NCBI GenBank assembly: GCA_023393125.1 | Contig: JAEWMQ010000011.1 | Span: forward strand, 1-61,009 | Direction of reading: 5' to 3' | DNA from: Bacillota bacterium | GTDB lineage: Bacteria > Bacillota > Clostridia > Lachnospirales > Cellulosilyticaceae | DNA length: 61,009 bases | Part shown: positions 34,731-43,873 of the stretch, in pieces | How the letters are laid out: each line of letters opens with the position of its first letter | Numbering within the stretch: position 1 is the first letter of the stretch | Program-made: the position numbers and the translations under genes | Notes under the pieces: generated by a model | Told to the model about the DNA's origin: nothing | Databases searched by the model: none | Seen by the model: the letters and a program-made list of their open reading frames with translations, nothing else

Positions 34731-37352
34731 TTAATGAATATTAGGAATTTCTCTTAGTAGCACCTGAATATCTACATCATCTACTTTTGGTACAGTAGCA
34801 TATTGTTCATTTAGAATAATGGTTCCTGTCACAGGATCTATTAATGCTTCCCGCTCTTTTGGACATCTTGAAACAGTGAGCTTTACCTTAACTGGTGATA
34901 GAGACTGAGATTCTAGTAGTTTCATATAAGTATTATCATTACCCGTTTGTTTAAAGTACGTTATCCCTTCATTTAAATAGGTTGGAAAATAAATATTGAT
35001 TTTATGTGTTTCGCCAGTATTAGTAATCACATTAGTGTCCTTTAATTTAATAACAATCTTATTATCCGTTATGATCTTCTCATAATTTCCAGTACCAGCT
35101 TTAATAATTTCTTTTCCGTTTTTGTCCGTTATTTCTATAACTGCATTGTTTAATTGTGATTGTGTTAATTCCTTAAACACCTTATTACCATCGCTGGTAG
35201 CTGCACTACTCACAGCACTTAGGTCAATCGTATACTCAATCTTCTTGGTATCTGTACCATATCTGATCATTGCATTAACATTAGATATACTTTCTGGGAC
35301 TATATTATTGTTATCACTTGTTCCAGCCGGCGGTGTTTCAACGATAGCGGTACCAATTACTGTAATAATAGGGCCTACAAGTACTTGGTTTTCAACACCA
35401 TATGAATCCTTTGCTTTAACTATTATATAATGTTGACCTTCTATATTAGGTAATGGAACCTCTTTACTTAAAGTTTCACTTACATAGACATCTCTAAGTG
35501 TTACTGTAGGCTCCTCTGATTTACTAGCATGATACCAACTATCTGGAATAGTTTGAAATTCAGACTCTGATTTCAATTTAATTTTAGGCTGTAATGCCTT
35601 ATCATGTGGTGCACCTTCATACCATTCAATATAGAAAGGATAATCTTTTCCTCCTTTTAAACTAACTGCTACACTACCAATCGTTTGATTTTGTGCATTA
35701 CTTAATTTCAAACTATCTACAAAGACTACCTCTTCACCATCTATCCCAATCCAACCTTTTGCTCCATCATCAGCATAAAGTGCTAGGTTGTATTCTCCAT
35801 CTTTATCAGGTCTAATAAATCCCCAATATTGAACAGCTTTATTAGCTGCACCACTAAAGTTACGATTACTTAGCACTGTATTATCTGCTAATTCCCAACT
35901 TGACCAGTTGCTTTTATTTGAACTTACCTTATAATGCAAGGAAGGACGATAATCATTTTGTGTTGCATGCCTCCACTTAGTTTCAATTGTATGCACTGTT
36001 CCTTTTTCAAGATAAAAAACATTACTACCAGTATTAGAACTATCTCTATAATAATTTTTTCCTTCGTCTTCCGTTTTAGGAAACCAGCCATTTCCTCCCC
36101 AATAATTTCCACTTTTATCCCATTGGTCAGCTACAGCATTCCACTCATTAACAAACACTTTATTATCTATTTTACCATATGCAGATGAAGATGTTCGAAT
36201 AGCAAACCAATACCATCCTGATTCTGGTGCAATAAAGTTAGCAGTCATAGTCTGTACACCTGTTTTACTATTACCAAAAAAAGCCCCTTGTTCCGGACGG
36301 CTACTGTATTGATTGTTAATATCTTTTATAGCCCGTTGCTTAATTTTTTCTGCTGTTAAGCGATTCTTATCATTAAAAATTTCTTCATGACTAAGATTAC
36401 TATCATCTTTTGATGCTTTTGCAACACCATATCTTACATCATAATGAAACGCTGAGATATAACCTGCTTCTTCATCTACATCAGGATATATGATTTCTTC
36501 TTTACTAGTAGCCCCACTTAATGTCCCTATTGATGTCCACGTACCAGTTTTAATAGGTAAGTCTGTCTTTGTTCCTAAAGGAACTGTAATCACTTGATAC
36601 TGTGGTGCTTCGGCAAGGCTTGAATTTTGCATATCTACATCAATTTGAACTTTAGAATTAAGACCAGTTATTAAAGGTGTAGCAAATTCATGCTTTAGTA
36701 CCTTTACACCATCTTTTGTTGCTGTATCTGACTCAAAAACTGCTTTGTAACTATCTTTTATAACATTACTACTATCTTTTATCTCCGTTTTAATATTTAA
36801 GAAATTAGGTCCTACGTCTAATTGTATCTCTCTGGTTGTCTTCCTACTAAATACACCACCAAATTTTTCTCTTACTGAAAACTCCATTTCTTGTGTAGGA
36901 TTAATCGTCTTATTAGGATCTATATTAGGTTCTATAAACTCTAAATCATCTAGCACCTCAATATAATAGTCACTACATTCAGGCCAGCCTACTTGTTCTT
37001 TTGTGAGCGTATTAGTATAATCCCACCAATCATTTATTTCATTATTAGCTTTATCTATATACGTAACCTGTACCCCTGCCTTATATTGACTACCTGTTTC
37101 ATAAACAAAAGCTCTTACATAAAATATTGCTTTTCCTTTGATTTCAAATTTCTTACCGCCATTTAGTCCTGTTTTATATACTTCTTTTACAATGGAGTTA
37201 GTTTCTCTTCCCTTATATATGACTTTTACTTCTTTATAATTCTTACTTGATACCTCACTAGGTACAGCTGCATAAGTCAATAAACTTTGAATGACCATCA
37301 TAAATGTAATCAGTGTTGATAAAATCCTCTTACTAACTTTTCTAATATTCAT
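34731..37352 (-). CDS. Large secreted protein with PA14-like domains
   Basis: 873 residues. Signal peptide KVSKRILSTLITFMMVIQSL with probable cleavage after LLTYAA. Mid-protein are two PA14/GLEYA-like beta regions, about 350-480 (MTANFIAPESGWYWFAIRTS) and about 490-600 (AVQYWGFIRPDKDGEYNLAL then YADDGAKGWIGIDGE, ending YPFYIEWYEG), folds that bind carbohydrate in many secreted enzymes and adhesins. A small Ig-like segment (VTLRDVYVSETLSKEVPLPN) follows. No catalytic domain, dockerin, S-layer or LPXTG anchor seen, so it is free or held by other proteins. It sits alone between rlmB and sigH, behind two CcpA/LacI-type sites, and looks like an insertion into a conserved housekeeping cluster. Confidence 0.7.
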   Translation of the reverse strand: MNIRKVSKRILSTLITFMMVIQSLLTYAAVPSEVSSKNYKEVKVIYKGRETNSIVKEVYKTGLNGGKKFEIKGKAIFYVRAFVYETGSQYKAGVQVTYIDKANNEINDWWDYTNTLTKEQVGWPECSDYYIEVLDDLEFIEPNIDPNKTINPTQEMEFSVREKFGGVFSRKTTREIQLDVGPNFLNIKTEIKDSSNVIKDSYKAVFESDTATKDGVKVLKHEFATPLITGLNSKVQIDVDMQNSSLAEAPQYQVITVPLGTKTDLPIKTGTWTSIGTLSGATSKEEIIYPDVDEEAGYISAFHYDVRYGVAKASKDDSNLSHEEIFNDKNRLTAEKIKQRAIKDINNQYSSRPEQGAFFGNSKTGVQTMTANFIAPESGWYWFAIRTSSSAYGKIDNKVFVNEWNAVADQWDKSGNYWGGNGWFPKTEDEGKNYYRDSSNTGSNVFYLEKGTVHTIETKWRHATQNDYRPSLHYKVSSNKSNWSSWELADNTVLSNRNFSGAANKAVQYWGFIRPDKDGEYNLALYADDGAKGWIGIDGEEVVFVDSLKLSNAQNQTIGSVAVSLKGGKDYPFYIEWYEGAPHDKALQPKIKLKSESEFQTIPDSWYHASKSEEPTVTLRDVYVSETLSKEVPLPNIEGQHYIIVKAKDSYGVENQVLVGPIITVIGTAIVETPPAGTSDNNNIVPESISNVNAMIRYGTDTKKIEYTIDLSAVSSAATSDGNKVFKELTQSQLNNAVIEITDKNGKEIIKAGTGNYEKIITDNKIVIKLKDTNVITNTGETHKINIYFPTYLNEGITYFKQTGNDNTYMKLLESQSLSPVKVKLTVSRCPKEREALIDPVTGTIILNEQYATVPKVDDVDIQVLLREIPNIH

Positions 37353-37374
37353 CTTATTCCCCCTTACCCCTTAT

Positions 37375-37388
37375 TGGAAACGTTACTA
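37375..37388. promoter_or_regulatory. CcpA/LacI-type operator, proximal
   Basis: TGGAAACGTTACTA, close to the cre pattern TGWAARCGYTWNCW and sharing 12 of 14 bases with the distal site. Lies 23 bases before the ATG of the PA14-like gene. Confidence 0.55.
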
Positions 37389-37439
37389 ATAACTCAAAAT
37401 AAAAAAATGGGTTCCACCTCCTTAGTATTCTTGCGCTTT

Positions 37440-37453
37440 TGGAAACGTTACCA
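37440..37453. promoter_or_regulatory. CcpA/LacI-type operator, distal
   Basis: TGGAAACGTTACCA, a near-palindrome around CG and a good cre match, 65 bp from the proximal site, downstream of the likely promoter, so it would block elongation. Between the two sites is an orphan AAGGAGGTGG (37414-37423, minus) with no start codon behind it. Confidence 0.6.
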
Positions 37454-37493
37454 TTTTCTTTTAAAAATATAACTTGTGGTATTAGTATCTTAT

Positions 37494-37521
37494 ATTATAT
37501 ATGCATAATCAATGAATGTAA
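37494..37521 (-). promoter_or_regulatory. Possible promoter of PA14-like gene
   Basis: TATAAT (37494-37499) with a weak -35 TTACAT (37516-37521) and 16-base spacer on the minus strand. Confidence 0.4.
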
Positions 37522-37628
37522 ATATAATTATTTGTAATATTTTTAAAAATCAAAATTCAGAAATATTGATATATATAACTAATCTTTAGATTATATTTAT
37601 ACGCTAATAATTAACTCCTCTAATAAGT

Positions 37629-37699
37629 TATTGCATCCAAATATATATTGAAATAGGTACCTTTCAATGTACCTATGCCATTTTATCTATTATGCAATA
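37629..37699. repeat. Nested inverted repeats
   Basis: Outer arms TATTGCAT/ATGCAATA (37629-37636 and 37692-37699) enclose inner arms ATAGGTAC/GTACCTAT (37653-37660 and 37669-37676). All arms are perfect 8-bp matches. Purpose unknown. Confidence 0.55.
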
Positions 37700-37718
37700 G
37701 GCCTAGATTGTACATTAG

Positions 37719-37763
37719 AACCGCCTCTTATGATTTTAACCTTCAAAATCATAAGAGGCGGTT
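37719..37763 (-). terminator. Long hairpin after rlmB
   Basis: A 19-bp perfect inverted repeat (37719-37737 and 37745-37763; arms end in CCGCCTCTTATGATTTT) with a 7-base loop, 68 bases after rlmB. It lacks a clear T-run, so it may be a terminator, an RNA-processing site or a small repeat element. Confidence 0.5.
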
Positions 37764-37830
37764 TACTCTCTTAGAGATTACTACTACTACTTATGCTATT
37801 CTCTTCAGCTAAGCCATAGATTAATATTTA

Positions 37831-38736
37831 TTATTTAAAGTGTCTTTGTCTTACTACTTCATAAACCATAAGACTAGCAGCCACTGATGCGTTTAACGAG
37901 GTAACTTTTCCATACATCGGCACACTCACTACATAATCACAAGTTTGCTTTGTTAGTTTTGAAATACCTTCGCCTTCGCTTCCTACTACAATTCCAATAG
38001 GGCCAGTTAGATTTTCTTCAAAAAGAACTTTACCATCCATATCTGCACAAGCAATCCATAAGCCCTTTTGTTGTAATTCTTTAATGGTCTGAGCAATATT
38101 ACTAACCTTTGCTACCTTAGTATGTTCCAGTGCACCTGCTGATGCTTTTGCAACTGTTCCAGTAAGTCCTACTGCTCTTCTTTTTGGAATGATAATACCA
38201 TGTACACCTGCAGTATGGGCTGTTCGGATAATTGCACCTAGGTTATGTGGGTCTTGAATGTTCTCTAAGATGAGTACAAAGGCAGACTCTCCTTTAGCTG
38301 CTGCATCTTCTAGAATCTCTTCCACACTTACGTATTCATGTGCAGCTACGTACGCAACAACACCTTGATGCTTTTCTCTTCCTGTTAACTCATCTAATTT
38401 GCTTTTTTCTACTTCTAATGTAACAATTCCCTTTGCTTTAGCTGCACTTATGATTTTAATAACTGAGCCTTCTTTTTCACCTTTTTGAATAAGAATCTTA
38501 TCTATTTCACGTTCACTTTTTAACGCTTCAATCACTGCATTTCTACCAAATAAAATGTTTTCATCTATTTCAAAGTCATCTGGAATCATAGGTTTTCTAT
38601 TATATCCTCTATAATGTTCAAATGTTTCTTTTCTAAAACTCTCACTTTTATTAAATTTATTTTCTTGCTTTGGTAATTTCTCTGTGCGATCTTGTTTTTT
38701 CCCTTTTGCTTTGCCGTTTCTCATTTCATTTTTCAT
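37831..38736 (-). CDS. rlmB: 23S rRNA 2'-O-methyltransferase RlmB (TrmH family)
   Basis: 301-residue SpoU/TrmH methyltransferase; RlmB methylates G2251 of 23S rRNA using S-adenosylmethionine. N-terminal substrate-binding domain begins at IDENILFGRNAVIEALKS; knot motifs LENIQDPHNLGAIIRTAHTA, VGSEGEGIS and VTSLNASVAASLMVYEV are complete. A Lys/Arg/Glu-rich 55-residue tail at the start is an extra. It follows mrnC by 27 bases in the cysE-cysS-mrnC-rlmB row. Confidence 0.93.
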   Translation of the reverse strand: MKNEMRNGKAKGKKQDRTEKLPKQENKFNKSESFRKETFEHYRGYNRKPMIPDDFEIDENILFGRNAVIEALKSEREIDKILIQKGEKEGSVIKIISAAKAKGIVTLEVEKSKLDELTGREKHQGVVAYVAAHEYVSVEEILEDAAAKGESAFVLILENIQDPHNLGAIIRTAHTAGVHGIIIPKRRAVGLTGTVAKASAGALEHTKVAKVSNIAQTIKELQQKGLWIACADMDGKVLFEENLTGPIGIVVGSEGEGISKLTKQTCDYVVSVPMYGKVTSLNASVAASLMVYEVVRQRHFK

Positions 38737-38763
38737 ATGCTTTCATTTTCTCCTTTAAGTCAC

Positions 38764-39216
38764 TTAAAGTGACATCTTTTCTAGCCCTAAATCAATCAGT
38801 TCTTTAATCCGTTCAACTTGTCCATCTATATATAAATAGCCAATGAGCGCTTCTACCCCTGTAGCATGTCTGTAGTCACCAATATCACCATTTTTAGGTG
38901 ATGAATAACTTTTGGCATTACGTCCTCTACGAAGAATAGCTTTTTCTTCTTCTGTCAAAACTTCTTCTATAGCATAGTAAAGCTTCGCTTGTGTACCGGC
39001 TTTTACTAATTCTCTAGAAGCTTTGTGTAATTTATTAACAGGTGCATTGCCCTTATTCATCACATACGTACGAATAAAAATTTCATAAACACCATCTCCT
39101 ATATAAGCTAGTGCTAGCGGTGAGTACGTATTTGCCTTATGGTTCATTTTTCCTGCTGTTAATGTTAAAAGATTTTCTATTGTTTTTTCCATCTGGACTT
39201 CTCGTACCTTTCTCAT
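38764..39216 (-). CDS. mrnC: Mini-ribonuclease III
   Basis: 150-residue RNase III-like nuclease without the RNA-binding domain; matures 23S rRNA in Bacillus. Catalytic segment LALAYIGDGVYEIFIRTYVM and RGRNAKSYSSPKNGDIGDYR then HATGVEALIGYLYI. The ATG at 39216 overlaps the cysS stop codon; a second ATG at 39192 (MEKTIENLL) is an equally possible start. Position right after cysS is conserved. Confidence 0.92.
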   Translation of the reverse strand: MRKVREVQMEKTIENLLTLTAGKMNHKANTYSPLALAYIGDGVYEIFIRTYVMNKGNAPVNKLHKASRELVKAGTQAKLYYAIEEVLTEEEKAILRRGRNAKSYSSPKNGDIGDYRHATGVEALIGYLYIDGQVERIKELIDLGLEKMSL

Positions 39217-40634
39217 TATATACGTTTAAAACGTACGCCTTCTCTTGTGTCTTCAATAAGTACACCTTGATCTTTTAAATAATCACGAATACGATCAGCT
39301 TCTGCAAAGTCCTTTGCTTTTTTAGCTGCTGTACGTTTCTCAATATACGCTTTAATCTCTTCATCGCTTAAACCGTCTTCATTATTGCCGTTTCTATTGT
39401 AAATTAAACCAAGTGTATCTGTAAGTTCATTAAATAGTTTTAATACGGCTTCTACAAAAGGTTTTGAAGCACCTTCTTTAGCATAGGTATTTGCAAATTT
39501 AACAAGTTCAAAAATAATACTAATGGCATCAGCTGTATTAAAGTCGTCCTCCATATGTTCATGGAAACGTGTTTTAAAACTTTCAAGCTCTTTTAATAAT
39601 GTACCTTCTTCTTCTGTTAATGTTTCAATTTGACTATGCTCTAGGGCAAAACTTAAGCTAGCTTTAGCATTTTTAATACGTTCTAAACTATTTTTTGCTG
39701 ATTCCATTAGCTCTGCACTAAAGTTAAGTGGACTTCTATAATGTGCATTTAACATAAAGAAACGTACCACGTCATAACCATACATCTCTCCTACATCACG
39801 TAGGGTTTTAAAATTGCCAAGTGATTTAGACATCTTTTTATTATCAATATTAAGAAATGCATTATGCATCCAGTAATGTGCAAATGCTTTACCATTAGCA
39901 CATTCACTTTGTGCAATCTCATTTTCATGATGTGGAAATACTAAATCCTCTCCACCTGCATGAATATCTATTGTATCTCCTAAATAACGCTTAGCCATCG
40001 CTGAACATTCAATATGCCAACCTGGGCGACCTTTACTCCATGGGCTTTCCCAATAAGGTTCTCCTTCTTTCTTAGGCTTCCAAAGGACAAAATCCATGTG
40101 GTTTTTCTTTTCTTCTGTTAAGGCAACTCTTTCACTACGTCCCGCTTCTAATTCTTCAAGTACTTTCTTAGAAAGCTTCCCATACTGCTCAAATGCTGCT
40201 GTATCAAAATAAACAGTCCCATTTGTTTCATAGGCATAACCTTTTTCGATAAGTTCCTTAATCATTTCAATAATACGATCCATTTCTTCTGTTACACGAG
40301 GATGATGGGTTGCTGGTGTAACATTAAGGTTATATACATCTTTTAAAGTTTCTTCAATATACTCTGTAACCACTTCATTTGTAGTTCTACCTTCTTCATT
40401 AGCTTTTTTAATAATCTTATCATCTACATCTGTAAAGTTTTGAACATAATTAACCTCATAACCTATACTTTCAAAATAACGACGTACAGTGTCAAATACA
40501 ATATAAGGTCTTGCATTTCCTATATGAATTAGATTATATACAGTTGGTCCACATACATACATACGTACTTTATGAGGCTCAATTGGTTTAAATTCTTCTT
40601 TTTGCTTAGTTAAAGTATTGTAAATTTTAATCAT
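39216..40634 (-). CDS. cysS: Cysteinyl-tRNA synthetase
   Basis: 472-residue class I synthetase. CGPTVYNLIHIGNARPYIVF (HIGH and first zinc Cys), GWHIECSAMAKRYLG, HHENEIAQSECANG and KKMSKSLGNF are present; C-terminal domain ends in EADRIRDYLKDQGVLIEDT. Its start overlaps the cysE stop codon by eight bases. Controlled by the cysteine T-box upstream of cysE. Confidence 0.97.
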   Translation of the reverse strand: MIKIYNTLTKQKEEFKPIEPHKVRMYVCGPTVYNLIHIGNARPYIVFDTVRRYFESIGYEVNYVQNFTDVDDKIIKKANEEGRTTNEVVTEYIEETLKDVYNLNVTPATHHPRVTEEMDRIIEMIKELIEKGYAYETNGTVYFDTAAFEQYGKLSKKVLEELEAGRSERVALTEEKKNHMDFVLWKPKKEGEPYWESPWSKGRPGWHIECSAMAKRYLGDTIDIHAGGEDLVFPHHENEIAQSECANGKAFAHYWMHNAFLNIDNKKMSKSLGNFKTLRDVGEMYGYDVVRFFMLNAHYRSPLNFSAELMESAKNSLERIKNAKASLSFALEHSQIETLTEEEGTLLKELESFKTRFHEHMEDDFNTADAISIIFELVKFANTYAKEGASKPFVEAVLKLFNELTDTLGLIYNRNGNNEDGLSDEEIKAYIEKRTAAKKAKDFAEADRIRDYLKDQGVLIEDTREGVRFKRI

Positions 40635-41481
40635 TATTTTTCTCCTTATTATTTATTTCTTGATATTCATTACAAGCTTCTATATTCTCACAGTCTTCAT
40701 CTTCACAACGATGTTGATTTGGCTGTCTGATGAACTCTGTTTGCTGCATACGTTCACAAAACTCAGGTGATACATAAATTTCTGGTGACTCATCTAAAAT
40801 GACTACTTTTTTCTTTGCACTTAATGGTTTATCAGGCAAACCAACTTGTTGTTCTACTAGCTTAAGCTGTTCTTCTAAATCTTCCACTATTCTTCTTAAC
40901 GTGCAAATTTCCATTTTCACAGGGTCTGGTAACCTAACTTGGTCTAAGTCATCACAAGGATTAATACGTTTCCCTTGTATTTTAACCACTTTCCCTGGGA
41001 TACCCACCACAGTACTATCTTCTGGTATTTCTTGAAGCACTACAGCATTAGCAGCTATTCTAGAATTATCTCCTACTTTGAAAGGTCCAAGTACCTTAGC
41101 ACCCGTACTAATCATCACATTATTACCAATAGTGGGGTGCCTCTTACCATGATCTTTTCCTGTTCCCCCAAGGGTAACACCATGATAAATCGTCACGTTA
41201 TCTCCTATTTCACAAGTTTCACCAATAACAACACCCATGCCATGGTCAATAAATAGTCCCTTTCCAATGACTGCACCTGGATGAATCTCTATGCCAGTTA
41301 ACCCCCTACCAATCTGTGAAATAAGTCTGGCTATAAAAAATCTCTTTTTCTTATAAAACCAGTGTCCCCATTTGTGAAATAATAAAGCATAAAAACTAGG
41401 GTATAAAAAGACTTCTGCACTTGATTTAATAGCTGGATCTCTTTCTTTAATAACACGAATTTGTTCTTTTACATATCCCAT
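40627..41481 (-). CDS. cysE: Serine O-acetyltransferase
   Basis: Makes O-acetylserine, the acceptor for sulfide in cysteine synthesis. 284 residues from the ATG at 41481, where the family begins (MGYVKEQIRVIKERDPAIKS); an in-frame GTG at 41541 would add a basic 20-residue piece. The left-handed beta helix has IHPGAVIGKGLFIDHGMGVV then IGETCEIGDNVTIYHGVTLG, with the catalytic His/Asp. The C-terminal 80 residues beyond the helix are longer than in most CysE and hold acidic and Cys residues (HRCEDEDCENIEAC), perhaps a metal or regulatory tail. First gene after the T-box. Confidence 0.94.
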   Translation of the reverse strand: MGYVKEQIRVIKERDPAIKSSAEVFLYPSFYALLFHKWGHWFYKKKRFFIARLISQIGRGLTGIEIHPGAVIGKGLFIDHGMGVVIGETCEIGDNVTIYHGVTLGGTGKDHGKRHPTIGNNVMISTGAKVLGPFKVGDNSRIAANAVVLQEIPEDSTVVGIPGKVVKIQGKRINPCDDLDQVRLPDPVKMEICTLRRIVEDLEEQLKLVEQQVGLPDKPLSAKKKVVILDESPEIYVSPEFCERMQQTEFIRQPNQHRCEDEDCENIEACNEYQEINNKEKNND

Positions 41482-41607
41482 AATAGATTGATTCTCCTCC
41501 CGCTTATAAAAATCCCTCTTTAATTGCTTTCTCCTGTACACATTCTATTTCAAGCAAAATACACCAATTACCTACTACTCTTGTAAATAGCCATTGTTTT
41601 TAGGCAA

Positions 41608-41835
41608 CAAAAAAACTTCCCCTCCTTATTCAGAGGCGAAGTCACTCGCGGTTCCACTCTGATTAAGGGACATAAATCCCCTATCTCATTTACTGGTAAC
41701 GTCAGCCTACGAGATATGCTACACTGTTTTCACATATCCAGCTCCAGAATGCACTTCTTATGAATCACTATGAAACTCTTTCACCAACCGAGTTCTCTCT
41801 GACATAACTTTTCATAATACTCTTTCTTTCATTGC
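41608..41835 (-). promoter_or_regulatory. T-box leader, cysteine specifier
   Basis: On the minus strand the T-box core AGAGTGGAACCGCGA (41646-41660) is followed by a terminator, ACTTCGCCTCT/GGAGGGGAAGT plus seven Ts (41608-41642). Upstream, Stem I has the specifier loop with GAAGTGCATT; TGC (41751-41753, minus) is a cysteine codon. Uncharged tRNA-Cys would pair with the TGGA bulge and permit read-through into cysE-cysS. Confidence 0.9.
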
Positions 41836-42010
41836 TTTTATTCTTATACAAATAGTATATTCAACTATCTTAACTTTTGATAATTCTTCGTCTATCTACA
41901 CATTATAATATAGCCTATTATGAGTTTCAACACCTCTTGTAAATTTTAATACTAGAAATTATATTGCTCCTCAGCTAAAATACTTGTATAGAGACAGATA
42001 GGAGATTCAT

Positions 42011-43684
42011 ATGCAAACTATTTTAGAACATAAACAGCAAAGCTATACCAAGGAAGAGCAGATGATTATTGATAAAGTTGCTTCAACTTATCAACTTTAT
42101 GATTTTATTGCTGCTATTATTTGCACTCGCAATGCTTTTAATTTAGATGAAATCAAAGAATATATTTTAGGTACTACTAAACCTAAAAGCTTTAAAGGCC
42201 TAAAAGATATTGAAAAGGCTATAACCCTTATTACTGAAAGTATCTCACTGAATGAGAAAATTCGTATTGTAGGAGACTACGACGTAGATGGTGTAACAAG
42301 TACTTACGTTCTCCTTACTGTTTTTGAAGCCTTAGATTATCCTCATATTAGCCACTACTTGCCCGTTCGTGAAAAGGATGGTTATGGATTAAATTCAGAT
42401 ATCGTAGCAAACGCTCATGCTGATGGTGTAAGCTTGCTCATTACTGTAGATAATGGTATTTCTGCTGTAGAAGCTGCTAAAAGTGCTAAAGAACTCGGTA
42501 TGAAACTCATTATTACCGACCATCATGAGCTTCCTAATGAGCTACCTATAGCAGATGCCATTATTAACCCACACCAACTAGATTGTAGCTATCCTTATAA
42601 AAGCTTAGCAGGTGTCGGTATTGCTTATAAACTAGGACAAGCCCTGATTTCTCATTTCAAACTCAAACCTGCTCCGGCATTAGTAGCACGTATTCAAGCT
42701 TTAGTTGCACTAGGAACCGTATGTGATGTAGCTCCTTTAGTTGGTGAAAATCGTCATATGGTAAAAACCGGTTTAGGTGCACTTAATAAGGGTGCCCTTC
42801 CTGCTGCTACAATGATTAATTCTCGTATTTCTGTAGGTACCCTAGGATTTCAAATTGGCCCTAGACTAAATGCTTGCGGCCGCCTTGAAAGTGCTGAAAC
42901 TGCACTTGAATACTTACGCACCACTGATCCTAATACCCTTTATCCTTTTAAACAACGTTTAGACAGTTTAAATAAAGAACGTCAAGATGAGGAAATGGAT
43001 TCTATTGCGAGAGTCAATAAGCGAGTAGAAGCTATGACTACTTTACCTGATATTATTATTGAAATTGATGAAATGGCTCATGAAAGTGTAGTCGGCTTAG
43101 TAGCTGGGCGTATCAAAGAAAAGTATTATCGTCCAACTGTTGTTTTTTCTCGTACGATTCATGGTACTTATAAAGGTTCTGGGCGCTCTATTGAAGAGTA
43201 TGATATGTTCCAAAGTTTCAAGCCTTTTCTTCATTTGTTAGATGGAGGTGGTGGTCACCCTATGGCTTGTGGACTTAAAGCTTCTACCATCGAACAAATT
43301 CATGCTTTTGCCAAGGCCGTGAATGAGGCTTCTACTTTAACAGAGCATGATAAAACACCAAAGATTTACGTGGATAAATGCATTTATAACGCTTATGAAT
43401 ATGACTTTAATGAACTAGAAAAACAACTAAAGCTTTTCTTACCTACAGGGGCTAGTAATAGTGCTCCTACTTTACTCATTAAAGATGTTACTCTTAAATT
43501 TAGTACCAAATATGCTAAAAACCATCGTATTTCAGAAGTCATTGCTAACTTTGGTCCTAAATCTATTGCAAGTACCCTTTGGAACGATGATACCCTACCT
43601 GAAGCTGGTGAATATACCGGCGATATTACCTTACAGGTAGGTGAAACAGGCTGGCAAATTAAAAGTATTTATCTCGCTGTTTAA
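42011..43684 (+). CDS. recJ: Single-stranded-DNA exonuclease RecJ
   Basis: 557-residue DHH nuclease that digests 5' single strands in repair. DHH motifs: RIVGDYDVDGVTSTYVLL, LLITVDNGISAVEAAKSAKE, LIITDHHELPNELP; DHHA1 domain: GLVAGRIKEKYYRPTVVF and LDGGGGHPMACG. Length near the minimal form of the family. AGGAGA site; single-gene unit, terminator follows. Confidence 0.93.
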   Translation: MQTILEHKQQSYTKEEQMIIDKVASTYQLYDFIAAIICTRNAFNLDEIKEYILGTTKPKSFKGLKDIEKAITLITESISLNEKIRIVGDYDVDGVTSTYVLLTVFEALDYPHISHYLPVREKDGYGLNSDIVANAHADGVSLLITVDNGISAVEAAKSAKELGMKLIITDHHELPNELPIADAIINPHQLDCSYPYKSLAGVGIAYKLGQALISHFKLKPAPALVARIQALVALGTVCDVAPLVGENRHMVKTGLGALNKGALPAATMINSRISVGTLGFQIGPRLNACGRLESAETALEYLRTTDPNTLYPFKQRLDSLNKERQDEEMDSIARVNKRVEAMTTLPDIIIEIDEMAHESVVGLVAGRIKEKYYRPTVVFSRTIHGTYKGSGRSIEEYDMFQSFKPFLHLLDGGGGHPMACGLKASTIEQIHAFAKAVNEASTLTEHDKTPKIYVDKCIYNAYEYDFNELEKQLKLFLPTGASNSAPTLLIKDVTLKFSTKYAKNHRISEVIANFGPKSIASTLWNDDTLPEAGEYTGDITLQVGETGWQIKSIYLAV

Positions 43685-43695
43685 AAACATATATA

Positions 43696-43748
43696 AAAGG
43701 CATAAGCTAGTACAGGTCCTTGAGTGACCCACTAGTTTATGCCTTTTT
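43696..43748 (+). terminator. Terminator of recJ
   Basis: AAAGGCATAAGCTAGT (43696-43711) pairs with ACTAGTTTATGCCTTTTT (43731-43748). Confidence 0.85.
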
Positions 43749-43873
43749 ATGCGTGTGATCTTATGTATACGACTACCTACAATAAGCTATTTGTTTTCAT
43801 ATTCACTTTATGCTATAGTAATTAAATATTTAAACAAAATCAATCTACTTTACTCAAATAGTAGGAGGTAAAT

